Positions 19,917 to 27,628 of a stretch of 64,000 nucleotides of DNA are shown here, one piece after another. Positions within the stretch are counted from its first letter, which is position 1, and the number at the start of each line of letters is the position of its first letter. The notes under the pieces are model-generated. The model made no database searches. It had not been told where the DNA came from and saw only the letters and a program-made list of their open reading frames with translations. The position numbers and the translations under genes were made by a program. Origin of the DNA: Nitrosophilus labii (GTDB taxonomy: Bacteria; Campylobacterota; Campylobacteria; Campylobacterales; Nitratiruptoraceae); NCBI RefSeq assembly GCF_014466985.1, contig NZ_AP022826.1, forward strand, positions 1,178,001-1,242,000. The letters are read 5' to 3'.

Positions 19917-21539
19917 TCAAAACGCTTTCAATACCACTGCAGCTCCAACTGCTATCTGATAGATTATCTGTGTTATATCTTTAGCAATCTGAAGATTTTT
20001 TGTATCTGGTTTTCCAAGTACAAGTATAGAGTCTCCAGGTTTTATCTTTGGTGTCTTTGATGCAAAGGAAGTAGCGTCATAGTTTATAACTTGGCCGTTT
20101 TGTCGGATGATAAGTATGTTTGATTTATCTGCTCTGAAGTTATAACCACCTACCGATTTTAAATAATCCTCAAACTTCAAATCTTTCACGTAAGTTTGGG
20201 CTCCAGGAAGTTTAACTTCGCCTTGAATCGTTACAATATTGCTCTTTTTTGGTATATAGATAGTGTCTTGATCCTCTAAAACTATCTTTTTCAAATCGCT
20301 TTTATCGTTTAGATAGACTCTGCCTTTTGGTTCTATCTTTCTTGCCCTTTCGATAAAGTTTAAAATCAGCTGGGCTTCTTGTTTTCTTATGATTGCCTCT
20401 TCAGTTGTAGCGGAACCCGTTGTTAAAACCATAGCTTCAAGATCTCTTAGTTGAGAGTCGATAAGCTGTTTTTGAAGTTTTGCCACGCTTTTTCTAAAAA
20501 GTTGTATCGCATCTTTGTTTGATAATGGACTAAACTCTATCTTGTCTATAACTTCTTGAAGAGTCATTCCTTTTGGCACCACAAGTCTATGTGCACCGGT
20601 ATGTTCTCCCTCTATGTTTACTTCTATGGTATAGGCATTATGATCAGGGATAAACTGCACCTCATCGCCGCTTTGGATGGTAAAGTTTTTGTTTTCATTT
20701 AAAGAGAGTTTTTTTACAATCTTTTTATGATCTTTTGTCCATCTAGATACTATAACGTTTGTAGCCGTTTCATTTGGCAACGCAAGTTTGCTTAACTCTT
20801 TTAACGTTATAGAAGGAGCGGTCAGTTCAAATCTATAAGGACGCTTTACGTCACCGCTAACGGGTACATAGTACTTTATACTATCTACAAATATTACGTC
20901 GCCGTTTTTAAACTGGAAAAATCCAAGTTTCCCGTAAAGCAAAAACTCATACAGATCAATCTCTTTTAACTTCTGGTTATCTCTAAGTATCGTTATATAT
21001 CGAAAACTTCCATCTTCAAACTTTATACCTTTTGCTTTATCCAAAAACTGTATGATTGAGTCTGAAGAGAGACCCTCATATAGTCCCGGTTTGTTTACAC
21101 TTCCCGTAACAAAAACGGAAACAGGCTGGTAATTATCAAGATTTGCATAAACGTAAACATTTTTTTTATAAACTTTTTCTACGGCTTTTTTTATGATTTT
21201 ACTGATATTTTCGTTTTTTGCACCCAATATATGAACAGTTCCAACTTTCGGTATAAATATATTTCCTTGAGTATCAACCGCAGCCTTTATCTCGGCATCG
21301 TACGCCCCCCAAAACTTTATGCTTATAACATCTCCGATGTTTATCCTGTAGTTAGGATTGTACTTGTACTGTCTGACATCGGAAAAACTTCCGTTAAAAA
21401 GATTTGCTCCAAAAACTTTGATCTTTTTAGAAAAAACTTCCGTTTCGTTTAAGTCAACTGCTGGCTCCTGACTCATAGCTATATCTACCGCAAAAAGAGC
21501 TTTTAGTAAAAAAACCGCAATTATAAAAATCTTTTTCAT
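19917..21539 (-). CDS. kpsD: Capsule outer-membrane export protein (KpsD/Wza-like)
   Basis: The 540-residue product has a signal peptide (MKKIFIIAVFLLKALFA) followed by a Poly_export domain (YRINIGDVISIKFWGAYDAEIKAAVD) and several SLBB-type beta-grasp repeats (VFVTGSVNKPGLY, YVPVSGDVKRPYRFEL, VTIQGEVKLPGAQTYVKD). This is the KpsD arrangement: a periplasmic and outer-membrane conduit for ABC-exported capsule. A hydrophobic C-terminus (IYQIAVGAAVVLKAF) may insert in the outer membrane. It follows kpsE by 15 bases and lies upstream of glmS, after which a 167-base gap without clear signals occurs. Confidence 0.88.
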   Translation of the reverse strand: MKKIFIIAVFLLKALFAVDIAMSQEPAVDLNETEVFSKKIKVFGANLFNGSFSDVRQYKYNPNYRINIGDVISIKFWGAYDAEIKAAVDTQGNIFIPKVGTVHILGAKNENISKIIKKAVEKVYKKNVYVYANLDNYQPVSVFVTGSVNKPGLYEGLSSDSIIQFLDKAKGIKFEDGSFRYITILRDNQKLKEIDLYEFLLYGKLGFFQFKNGDVIFVDSIKYYVPVSGDVKRPYRFELTAPSITLKELSKLALPNETATNVIVSRWTKDHKKIVKKLSLNENKNFTIQSGDEVQFIPDHNAYTIEVNIEGEHTGAHRLVVPKGMTLQEVIDKIEFSPLSNKDAIQLFRKSVAKLQKQLIDSQLRDLEAMVLTTGSATTEEAIIRKQEAQLILNFIERARKIEPKGRVYLNDKSDLKKIVLEDQDTIYIPKKSNIVTIQGEVKLPGAQTYVKDLKFEDYLKSVGGYNFRADKSNILIIRQNGQVINYDATSFASKTPKIKPGDSILVLGKPDTKNLQIAKDITQIIYQIAVGAAVVLKAF

Positions 21540-21554
21540 CTATTTTCCTCCAAA

Positions 21555-22631
21555 CTAGTCAAAATGTTCTTTGATAATAGCTTCGATCAATGAAACTATC
21601 CCATACAAGAGACCCAAAATCAATGCTAAAGTAAGTATCGCTTTTGCTTTTTGCGGATAAGCGTAACCATCTGGCAGATAAGGTTTCGTAAGCACCAAAA
21701 GGGTCTTTGAGTTTTTATGAAGATCCGCTTTTATGGACTCTAGCTGCAAAAGAGACTGTTTATATAGCTCTTTGTTTAACTCTACTAGATTTTTAAGTCT
21801 TTCATACTCAAATATATATGTATTTAAAGCCTCTTTTTTCGGATTTGCCATGTTTTGTCTTATCTTTTTCAAAGTTCTTTCTATCTCGGCAATCTCATGT
21901 TTTAGCCTTATGATCTCAAAACTCTCTTCATTCATGTAGTTTCTAAGTTCATTTAGTTTTGCCCTCTTTTCTATCAGGCCCGATTCAAGTGCAGCTACCA
22001 AAGAGTGTTTCGTCTGAGCATCTTGAGTAGGGTCTAACAGCGTATGAGAATTTTGAAACTTTTCCAAAGCTTTTATGGACTCTTCTAGCTCTTTTTTGTT
22101 TGCCTCAACCTGTTTTTGGATAAAAGAGAGCTGTTTTTGAGCAACCGTTTTGTTGTAGATGTTTATCTGCTCGTTTGCATCGCGTATGAGCTGTTCTACT
22201 ATAGCTTTTGCCGTTTTTGGATCGGTATGCAAAAAGCCTATACTAAGTATCCCCGACATCTCATTGTACATAAGCTGTAGTCTTTTTCTGTAAAGTTTCA
22301 AAAAATCCTCTTTTTTTGACCAGCTATAGAGTCTATCCACTGGATCCACTTTTTCACTACTGTAATGTTTTTTAAGACCAAAGAGCTTATCTAGTTTTTG
22401 AAGTTCATCAAAAGAGCTAAGATATGTCTCAACTATTTTAGAATCCTGCATAGAAGAAGTTGTACCAGATACAAAAAGAGAAAGTCCCAAATCGCTCTGT
22501 TTGCTCTCTAGGTTTTTTATAATAACACTTGAAGATGACTCATAAAGTTCCGATTTTATAAAAAGTATATAGATAGCTAAACTTATAAATAAAATAAAAA
22601 AAACTGTTTTTTTAATCGTCAAAAATCTCAT
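21555..22631 (-). CDS. kpsE: Capsule polysaccharide co-polymerase/export protein (KpsE-like)
   Basis: The 358-residue product has one transmembrane helix at each end (about 8-26 and 330-350) and a long periplasmic coiled-coil hairpin between (about 160-310, rich in KKELEESIKALEKFQ-like heptads). A PYLPDGYAYPQKAK segment lies just before the second helix, as in polysaccharide co-polymerases. This is the KpsE layout: it bridges the KpsMT transporter to KpsD. It lies between kpsT and kpsD with gaps of 6 and 15 bases. Length is close to the family norm. Confidence 0.88.
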   Translation of the reverse strand: MRFLTIKKTVFFILFISLAIYILFIKSELYESSSSVIIKNLESKQSDLGLSLFVSGTTSSMQDSKIVETYLSSFDELQKLDKLFGLKKHYSSEKVDPVDRLYSWSKKEDFLKLYRKRLQLMYNEMSGILSIGFLHTDPKTAKAIVEQLIRDANEQINIYNKTVAQKQLSFIQKQVEANKKELEESIKALEKFQNSHTLLDPTQDAQTKHSLVAALESGLIEKRAKLNELRNYMNEESFEIIRLKHEIAEIERTLKKIRQNMANPKKEALNTYIFEYERLKNLVELNKELYKQSLLQLESIKADLHKNSKTLLVLTKPYLPDGYAYPQKAKAILTLALILGLLYGIVSLIEAIIKEHFD

Positions 22632-22637
22632 TGTTTC

Positions 22638-23300
22638 CTACCTGTTTATTTGGTTGTACTCTTTTATAGCATCGTCAATATTGTCAAAATACTTTATCTG
22701 TCCCTCATGTACTACGATACCCGCATCGCAAAGCTCTCTAAGTATAGGCATAGCGTGGCTAACAAGAAGTACGTTGCTTTTTTCTATCTTTTCCATCAAA
22801 GCTTTTTTTGATTTTTCTTTAAAGTGCTTATCTCCTACAGACAAAGTCTCGTCTATCAAAAGATAGTCAAAATCAAAAGCAAGGCTCAAACCAAAACCAA
22901 GACGAGATCGCATACCGCTTGAATAGGTTTTTATAGGCATATCAAAATATTCTCCTAATTCGCTAAACTCTTTTACAAATTCAATCGCCTCATCTATCTC
23001 TTTTTGGCTTTTGCCAAAGATTCTGCACACAAACTTGACATTTTGCCTGCCGGTCATGCTTCCTTGAAATCCCCCTGCAAGCCCCATAGGCCAGGAAAAT
23101 CTCTTATCTGAATATATCTTTCCCGAATTTGGAAAATCGATACCCCCTAGCATCCTAAGAAGAGTTGACTTTCCTGCACCGTTTCTTCCTAGTATCCCTA
23201 CGTTGATACCGCCCGGTATAGTTAAAGATACGTTTTTTAGTATATATTTTTTCTCATTTTTTACTTTATAGTATTTGGTTGCTTTTTCCAAAACTATCAT
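22638..23300 (-). CDS. kpsT: Capsule ABC transporter ATPase
   Basis: The 220-residue product is a complete ABC ATPase of the KpsT type. Walker A is GRNGAGKSTLLR near residue 37, the signature is YSSGMRSRLGFGLS, Walker B is FDYLLIDETLSVGD and the switch His is VSHAM. It powers export of the lipid-linked capsule chain with KpsM. The start overlaps the kpsM stop by 4 bases. The small size without a C-terminal carbohydrate-binding domain fits KpsT, as opposed to Wzt of O-antigen systems. Confidence 0.95.
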   Translation of the reverse strand: MIVLEKATKYYKVKNEKKYILKNVSLTIPGGINVGILGRNGAGKSTLLRMLGGIDFPNSGKIYSDKRFSWPMGLAGGFQGSMTGRQNVKFVCRIFGKSQKEIDEAIEFVKEFSELGEYFDMPIKTYSSGMRSRLGFGLSLAFDFDYLLIDETLSVGDKHFKEKSKKALMEKIEKSNVLLVSHAMPILRELCDAGIVVHEGQIKYFDNIDDAIKEYNQINR

Positions 23301-24073
23301 GACATAACTATCTTTCTCTCAGATTTTATATAGAGCCACAGCCCTAAAAAAAAGGGTATCAAAGTCCAAAACGCCATATATGTAAAATCAACATATTTTG
23401 TATCCAGTTCAGGGAAAAAACTTCCGTGTATAAACTCTATAAAATGAACTACGGGATTAAAAAGTATTATATCTCTAGCAATCGGCGGCAAACTCTCCAC
23501 CGTATAAACAAGTGCAGAAAGGAAAAAAAGTGGCAAAAACATAAGTCTTATTATCTTTTTAAAATTTTCGTAAAATGTTCCAATAACCGCAAATAAAAGT
23601 CCCAAACCAAAGCCAAAAACCCCAATCCATAAAAAACCAAGTATTACCATATTTACATCTTTAACTTCCATATCAAAACCAAAATATAGTCCTATACATA
23701 TAAAAATGATAGTTACCACTCCTATTATCAGCGACTCTACAATGGCTCTTGAAACCAGTGTATCAAAAGGTTTTACCTGTTTATAAACAAAAAGCCCCTT
23801 GTTGGATATAAATGCTTCTATAGTTCTAAGAGATATATTTTTAAACAGATTATAAGCTAAAAAGCTTGTAGCCAAAAAAACAGGATAGTCTATTCCAGGC
23901 ATAGAAGCATGAGAAATAATGGTTTTTATAAAAGAAAAAACCACTATCATAGCCATCGGATCTATGATAGCCCAAAGATAACCAAGCTTTTGCGAACCAA
24001 ATCTTGTCTGGACTTCTCTTAAAACCAAAGCTTTTACAACAGCTTTAAAAATAGTAAAAGGTTTTCTTTTCAA
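23297..24073 (-). CDS. kpsM: Capsule ABC transporter permease
   Basis: The 258-residue product is an ABC-2 type permease of the KpsM family. It has the N-terminal VLREVQTRFGSQKLGYLWAI segment and about six membrane helices, ending in LIPFFLGLWLYIKSERK. It forms the inner-membrane channel for capsule export with KpsT. The start is TTG at 24073. It is the first gene of the capsule locus, and an extended -10 promoter element lies at 24101-24109. The 67-codon open frame upstream (24070-24273) looks spurious. Confidence 0.93.
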   Translation of the reverse strand: MKRKPFTIFKAVVKALVLREVQTRFGSQKLGYLWAIIDPMAMIVVFSFIKTIISHASMPGIDYPVFLATSFLAYNLFKNISLRTIEAFISNKGLFVYKQVKPFDTLVSRAIVESLIIGVVTIIFICIGLYFGFDMEVKDVNMVILGFLWIGVFGFGLGLLFAVIGTFYENFKKIIRLMFLPLFFLSALVYTVESLPPIARDIILFNPVVHFIEFIHGSFFPELDTKYVDFTYMAFWTLIPFFLGLWLYIKSERKIVMS

Positions 24074-24100
24074 TTGCCAATCTCTACTTTTTTGCAGAAT

Positions 24101-24109
24101 AATATAACA
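24101..24109 (-). promoter_or_regulatory. Candidate promoter of the capsule operon
   Basis: On the minus strand these bases read TGTTATATT, an extended -10 element of the kind used by Campylobacterota sigma-70. It lies about 28 bases upstream of the kpsM TTG. No clear -35 is visible, as is usual in this group. Seen in sequence; activity is inferred. Confidence 0.5.
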
Positions 24110-24328
24110 AAACAGCTTACAATAGTGTAAAATTTCAATGTAGATGAATTTTTCACAAATAAAAATCTTGCGTTTTCAAATTTATTTTTCAAGACTAGAA
24201 ATTGTTCAAATCTCACTATACAAAAATTTCCGCACAACCTATTACACTTCGTTATATTTTTAGATAAAAACAATAACCATCATACAATTTTGCTCTATAT
24301 CAAATAAATTATGCTTAAAAGTTACCTT

Positions 24329-24337
24329 TGTTATAAT
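24329..24337 (+). promoter_or_regulatory. Candidate promoter of the cell-shape gene pair
   Basis: The plus strand reads TGTTATAAT, a perfect extended -10 element, 34 bases before the ATG at 24371, and a GGAGG ribosome site lies just upstream of that start (TTTTGGAGGTTTTATG). It faces away from the kpsM promoter about 230 bases to the left. Confidence 0.6.
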
Positions 24338-24370
24338 ACCTCCCAAGATTTTTGAACTTTTGGAGGTTTT

Positions 24371-25336
24371 ATGAAAAAATTTTTTCTATTTTTTATCTTT
24401 TTTACCTCTTTTATCTTTGCAAATATTATAGACATTTATAGAGAAAAAGGCTCGGAAGCGGCTATAGATATATTGGATAAGGAACTGCAAAAGATTCAAT
24501 ACTGGCAAAAAGTTATAGACGACAAAGATATACGTTTTGGATATTATAGCAATATGGACTATATACTTGTTTGCAATAAAAAAAGAAAAAAACTCGATAT
24601 ATACAAAATAGACAATAAAGAACTTAAAAATATCAAAACTATAAAAGTGATTGTAGGCAAAAACAGCGGCGATAAAGTAAAAGAGGGTGATCTGCGTACA
24701 CCGGTAGGCGTCTATAGGCTCATTAGAAAACTAACAAATCTTGACGACTACTACGGTCCTTTTGCCTTTGTAACCACGTATCCAAATCTTTACGACAAGA
24801 TAAGAGGCAAAAACGGATATGGGATCTGGATACACGGAATGCCTGAAAATTGCGAAAGAGAACCAGATACTAAAGGGTGCATAGCAATGGAAAACGAAGA
24901 GCTTAAAAAACTTGAAAATATGCTAGATCTTAAAAAGACAATCCTACTCATCAACGAAGATAAACCAGACATCGCAAATAAAGAGGAGATTGTTCAGATT
25001 TTATCTATGCTATATAAATGGAGATACGCCTGGAAAAATAGTGACATAAATAGTTACCTACAATTTTACCATCCAAAATTTGTCAGATTTGACGGCAAAA
25101 ATCTCAAAGAGTTTTCCGAAATGAAAAAAAGAATTTTTTCATTAAAGAAAGGACAAAAAATCGAAATAGTTTTTACAAATATCAATATCATTCCCTATCA
25201 AACGCCGGATAACGAAAAGATATATAGAGTAAACTTTCATGAAAAATACCGCTCAAAAAGTTACAGTTTTGAAGGGAACAAAGAGCTTTATGTTGTAAAA
25301 ACTTCAAACAACTGGAAAATCTTGGTAGAGAGATAG
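24371..25336 (+). CDS. csd6: Periplasmic L,D-carboxypeptidase, Csd6/Pgp2-like
   Basis: The 321-residue product has a signal peptide (MKKFFLFFIFFTSFIFA), a YkuD-type catalytic domain and a C-terminal NTF2-like domain (about residues 212-321, WRYAWKNSDINSYLQFYHPKF). This three-part layout is that of Helicobacter Csd6 and Campylobacter Pgp2, which trim peptidoglycan tetrapeptides to tripeptides and control helical shape. The active site is visible as H155 (WIHGMP) and C170 (TKGCIAM). The L,D-carboxypeptidase rather than transpeptidase activity is inferred from the domain layout and the csd4-like neighbour two bases downstream. The start has a strong GGAGG site. Confidence 0.85.
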   Translation: MKKFFLFFIFFTSFIFANIIDIYREKGSEAAIDILDKELQKIQYWQKVIDDKDIRFGYYSNMDYILVCNKKRKKLDIYKIDNKELKNIKTIKVIVGKNSGDKVKEGDLRTPVGVYRLIRKLTNLDDYYGPFAFVTTYPNLYDKIRGKNGYGIWIHGMPENCEREPDTKGCIAMENEELKKLENMLDLKKTILLINEDKPDIANKEEIVQILSMLYKWRYAWKNSDINSYLQFYHPKFVRFDGKNLKEFSEMKKRIFSLKKGQKIEIVFTNINIIPYQTPDNEKIYRVNFHEKYRSKSYSFEGNKELYVVKTSNNWKILVER

Positions 25337-25338
25337 TC

Positions 25339-26625
25339 GTGAGAATTTTGCTGCTACTTTTTATCTTCTCTTCGATTTGGGGAGCAAAACTCCATTTTAA
25401 ACTTTACAAAAAAGAATCACTCAATCCAAGCAATACACTCTTAGTAATAGGCGGCGTCCACGGAGATGAACCCGGAGGCTACTTTGCCGCCTCTTTTTTA
25501 GTAAAGTATTACGTTATAAAAAAAGGGGCTCTTTGGGTAGTTCCAAATCTTAATTTTGATTCGATTGTTAAATTTAGGCGTGGTATATACGGTGATATGA
25601 ACCGAAAATTTGCCACAATCAAAAAAAATGATCCAGACTTTAAAATAGTCAAAGATATAAAAGAGATAATACTCAGTAAAAATGTTGATCTTATTTTAAA
25701 CCTTCACGATGGCAGAGGATATTATAGGGAAAAATGGGAAAATACCATATTTAATCCATACGCATGGGGACAAGCCTGTATCATCGATCAAAAAGAGATA
25801 GACGGTTGCAGATTTGGCAATCTAAACGAAATCGCTCAAAAAGTCAATAGCGCTCTAAATAAAAGATTAAAAAAGAGACATCACGCTTTTCACATAAAAA
25901 ACACAAAAACAAAATTTAAAGATGAGCAGATGAGACTCTCTTTGACATATTTCGCCATTACTCACAATAAACCGGCTCTTGCTATAGAAACAAGCAAACA
26001 TATAAAAGATTTAGCAACAAAAATCTACTATCAGCTAAACGCTATTGAAGAGTTTATGAAGATTTTAGAAATTGAGTTTGAAAGAAAATTTGAACTAAAT
26101 GTAAAAACAATAAATGAGCTGCTAAATAATGACTTGGGAAATATAGTAATAAATAAAAATACTGTTTTACCATTGAAAAATATTAAAAAAAGTGTTAGAT
26201 TTTTCCCTATGACGGGAAAAAACATCCATTACGAGAGCAAGGATCCGTTAGTAACGGTAATAAAAGCGGGAAAAAACTACGCTATTTATAGAGCCTATAA
26301 AAAGCTAACCACCTTATATCCCCAATATTTTAAACCTGATTGCAAAATCAAAAATGTCACTTTTGAAGTTGACGAAAATAAAAAATATATACCAATTCCC
26401 TCAATTATCAACGTTAAGAAAAGTTTTAAAGTTTTAGCTAGCAACGATATAAGGGTAAACGTTATAGGTTACAGCAAAAAAGGTTTTAAAAATGAAAACG
26501 GTATTGAGATAGAAAAAAAAGAGTGTCAAGACAGATACTCTATAGATAAACTGCATAAAAAATATAGAGTTGAGTTTTATAAAGACAAGAGCTTTTGCGG
26601 CTCTGTTATAGTCTCATTTGAATAG
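25339..26625 (+). CDS. csd4: Peptidoglycan D,L-carboxypeptidase, Csd4/Pgp1-like (M14 family)
   Basis: The 428-residue product is a secreted zinc carboxypeptidase. After a short signal peptide (MRILLLLFIFSSIWG) comes the metal motif GGVHGDEPGG (H41, E44), then LNLHDGRGYY with H123, and PALAIETSKHI with the likely catalytic Glu. Two C-terminal beta domains follow. This matches Csd4/Pgp1, which cut tripeptides to dipeptides and produce helical cells. The published H. pylori Csd4 has Gln where this protein has H41, so this one has the ordinary M14 ligand set. It starts with GTG two bases after the csd6-like stop, so both are co-translated. Its stop is only 2 bases from the stop of the convergent gene at 26628. 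Confidence 0.85.
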   Translation: MRILLLLFIFSSIWGAKLHFKLYKKESLNPSNTLLVIGGVHGDEPGGYFAASFLVKYYVIKKGALWVVPNLNFDSIVKFRRGIYGDMNRKFATIKKNDPDFKIVKDIKEIILSKNVDLILNLHDGRGYYREKWENTIFNPYAWGQACIIDQKEIDGCRFGNLNEIAQKVNSALNKRLKKRHHAFHIKNTKTKFKDEQMRLSLTYFAITHNKPALAIETSKHIKDLATKIYYQLNAIEEFMKILEIEFERKFELNVKTINELLNNDLGNIVINKNTVLPLKNIKKSVRFFPMTGKNIHYESKDPLVTVIKAGKNYAIYRAYKKLTTLYPQYFKPDCKIKNVTFEVDENKKYIPIPSIINVKKSFKVLASNDIRVNVIGYSKKGFKNENGIEIEKKECQDRYSIDKLHKKYRVEFYKDKSFCGSVIVSFE

Positions 26626-26627
26626 TA

Positions 26628-27623
26628 TCAATCTATCTTAATCCTCTTAAACTCATAAAAAGCTGGTTTTGGTTTTCCGTTTGCCTTTTTGATACCGAAA
26701 AACTTTTCGGCTTTGCCAAAATAACCATTATGCTTAGGAAAATCAATAAAATGAAAAAGATTTACCCCCATTAAGTCAGAACTAGCTCTAAAAAGCGGCA
26801 AAAGTTTTTTAAACTCCCTCACAACCTTTTTTTGGATTATTTCACCGTTTTTCCCGTAGGAAGAAATCGCTAAATAGGCCAAAAAAGTCGGTTTTTTATA
26901 GGTTTTATGTAGATATGTGGCAAAAGCCAACGCTCTTAAAGGAGCATCTAAAATCTCTTCTGTAGAGTTTTTATTTAACGCTCTCATCTCTTGAAATGCT
27001 ATAAAATCGGCTATTTTGGCACTGTATAACATGGAAGGTTTATACAACTTCCAATTTTTTTCATCCCAAATAACCGAATAGTCTCCAAAATCGCCTAAAC
27101 ATATACCAACCAAGGCTTCCGGGTTCTCTTTTTTTATCAAAAAAATGGAGTTTATCTGTAAAAGGTCAAACTCCCTACTATTTACTATACCGTTTTCATT
27201 AAACTCCGGATTTAGGATAACTATCTTTTTACCTTTAATCTTTTGGAGATATTGTGAAAATCTTTTCAAAGTTTGAAAGTACTCTTTTTTATGTTTTTTT
27301 ACGAAGGATGGAGAAATATCATCTGCAAACCAGTAGAATATAAAAATAGGCACATAACCTTTTTGAACCAATTTGCCGTTTATCTCTTTTTCAGAGTACC
27401 ACCCCTCTTTCCAGTCTCTTGTTATCCACATAGATACAGCGTTAACGTTTGGTAACTCCTTTTTTAAAAGAGTGGCAATATTTTTTCTTTTATCTATAGA
27501 GCACTGTTTGAAATAAGAGGCTCCATATCTATTTTCGCATACTTTAAAGCCGCCTACTCCTAAAACAAACTCCGAAGCAACTAAGTTTAAAGATATTAGC
27601 GTTAAATAAACAAATATTCTCAT
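26628..27623 (-). CDS. Secreted TIM-barrel-like glycoside hydrolase candidate
   Basis: The 331-residue product has a signal peptide (MRIFVYLTLISLNLVAS) and alternating strand/helix segments that suggest a single (beta/alpha)8 domain. Strand-end acidic residues are visible in SMWITRDWKEGWY, VILNPEFNENG, ICLGDFGDYS and FIAFQEMRAL. The NPEFNENG stretch is a candidate acid/base site. I do not recognise the family. It ends the seven-gene exopolysaccharide operon, directly after the deacetylase. PelA of the Pel system carries a TIM-barrel hydrolase and a deacetylase in one chain, so this protein may be the hydrolase half encoded separately. The function is inferred from fold pattern and position. 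Confidence 0.6.
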   Translation of the reverse strand: MRIFVYLTLISLNLVASEFVLGVGGFKVCENRYGASYFKQCSIDKRKNIATLLKKELPNVNAVSMWITRDWKEGWYSEKEINGKLVQKGYVPIFIFYWFADDISPSFVKKHKKEYFQTLKRFSQYLQKIKGKKIVILNPEFNENGIVNSREFDLLQINSIFLIKKENPEALVGICLGDFGDYSVIWDEKNWKLYKPSMLYSAKIADFIAFQEMRALNKNSTEEILDAPLRALAFATYLHKTYKKPTFLAYLAISSYGKNGEIIQKKVVREFKKLLPLFRASSDLMGVNLFHFIDFPKHNGYFGKAEKFFGIKKANGKPKPAFYEFKRIKID

Positions 27624-27628
27624 CGATT

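Noticed and set aside
24070-24273. 67-codon open frame on the minus strand upstream of kpsM
   Set aside because: It overlaps the likely kpsM promoter, has no ribosome site or recognisable pattern, and its composition looks like translated AT-rich spacer.
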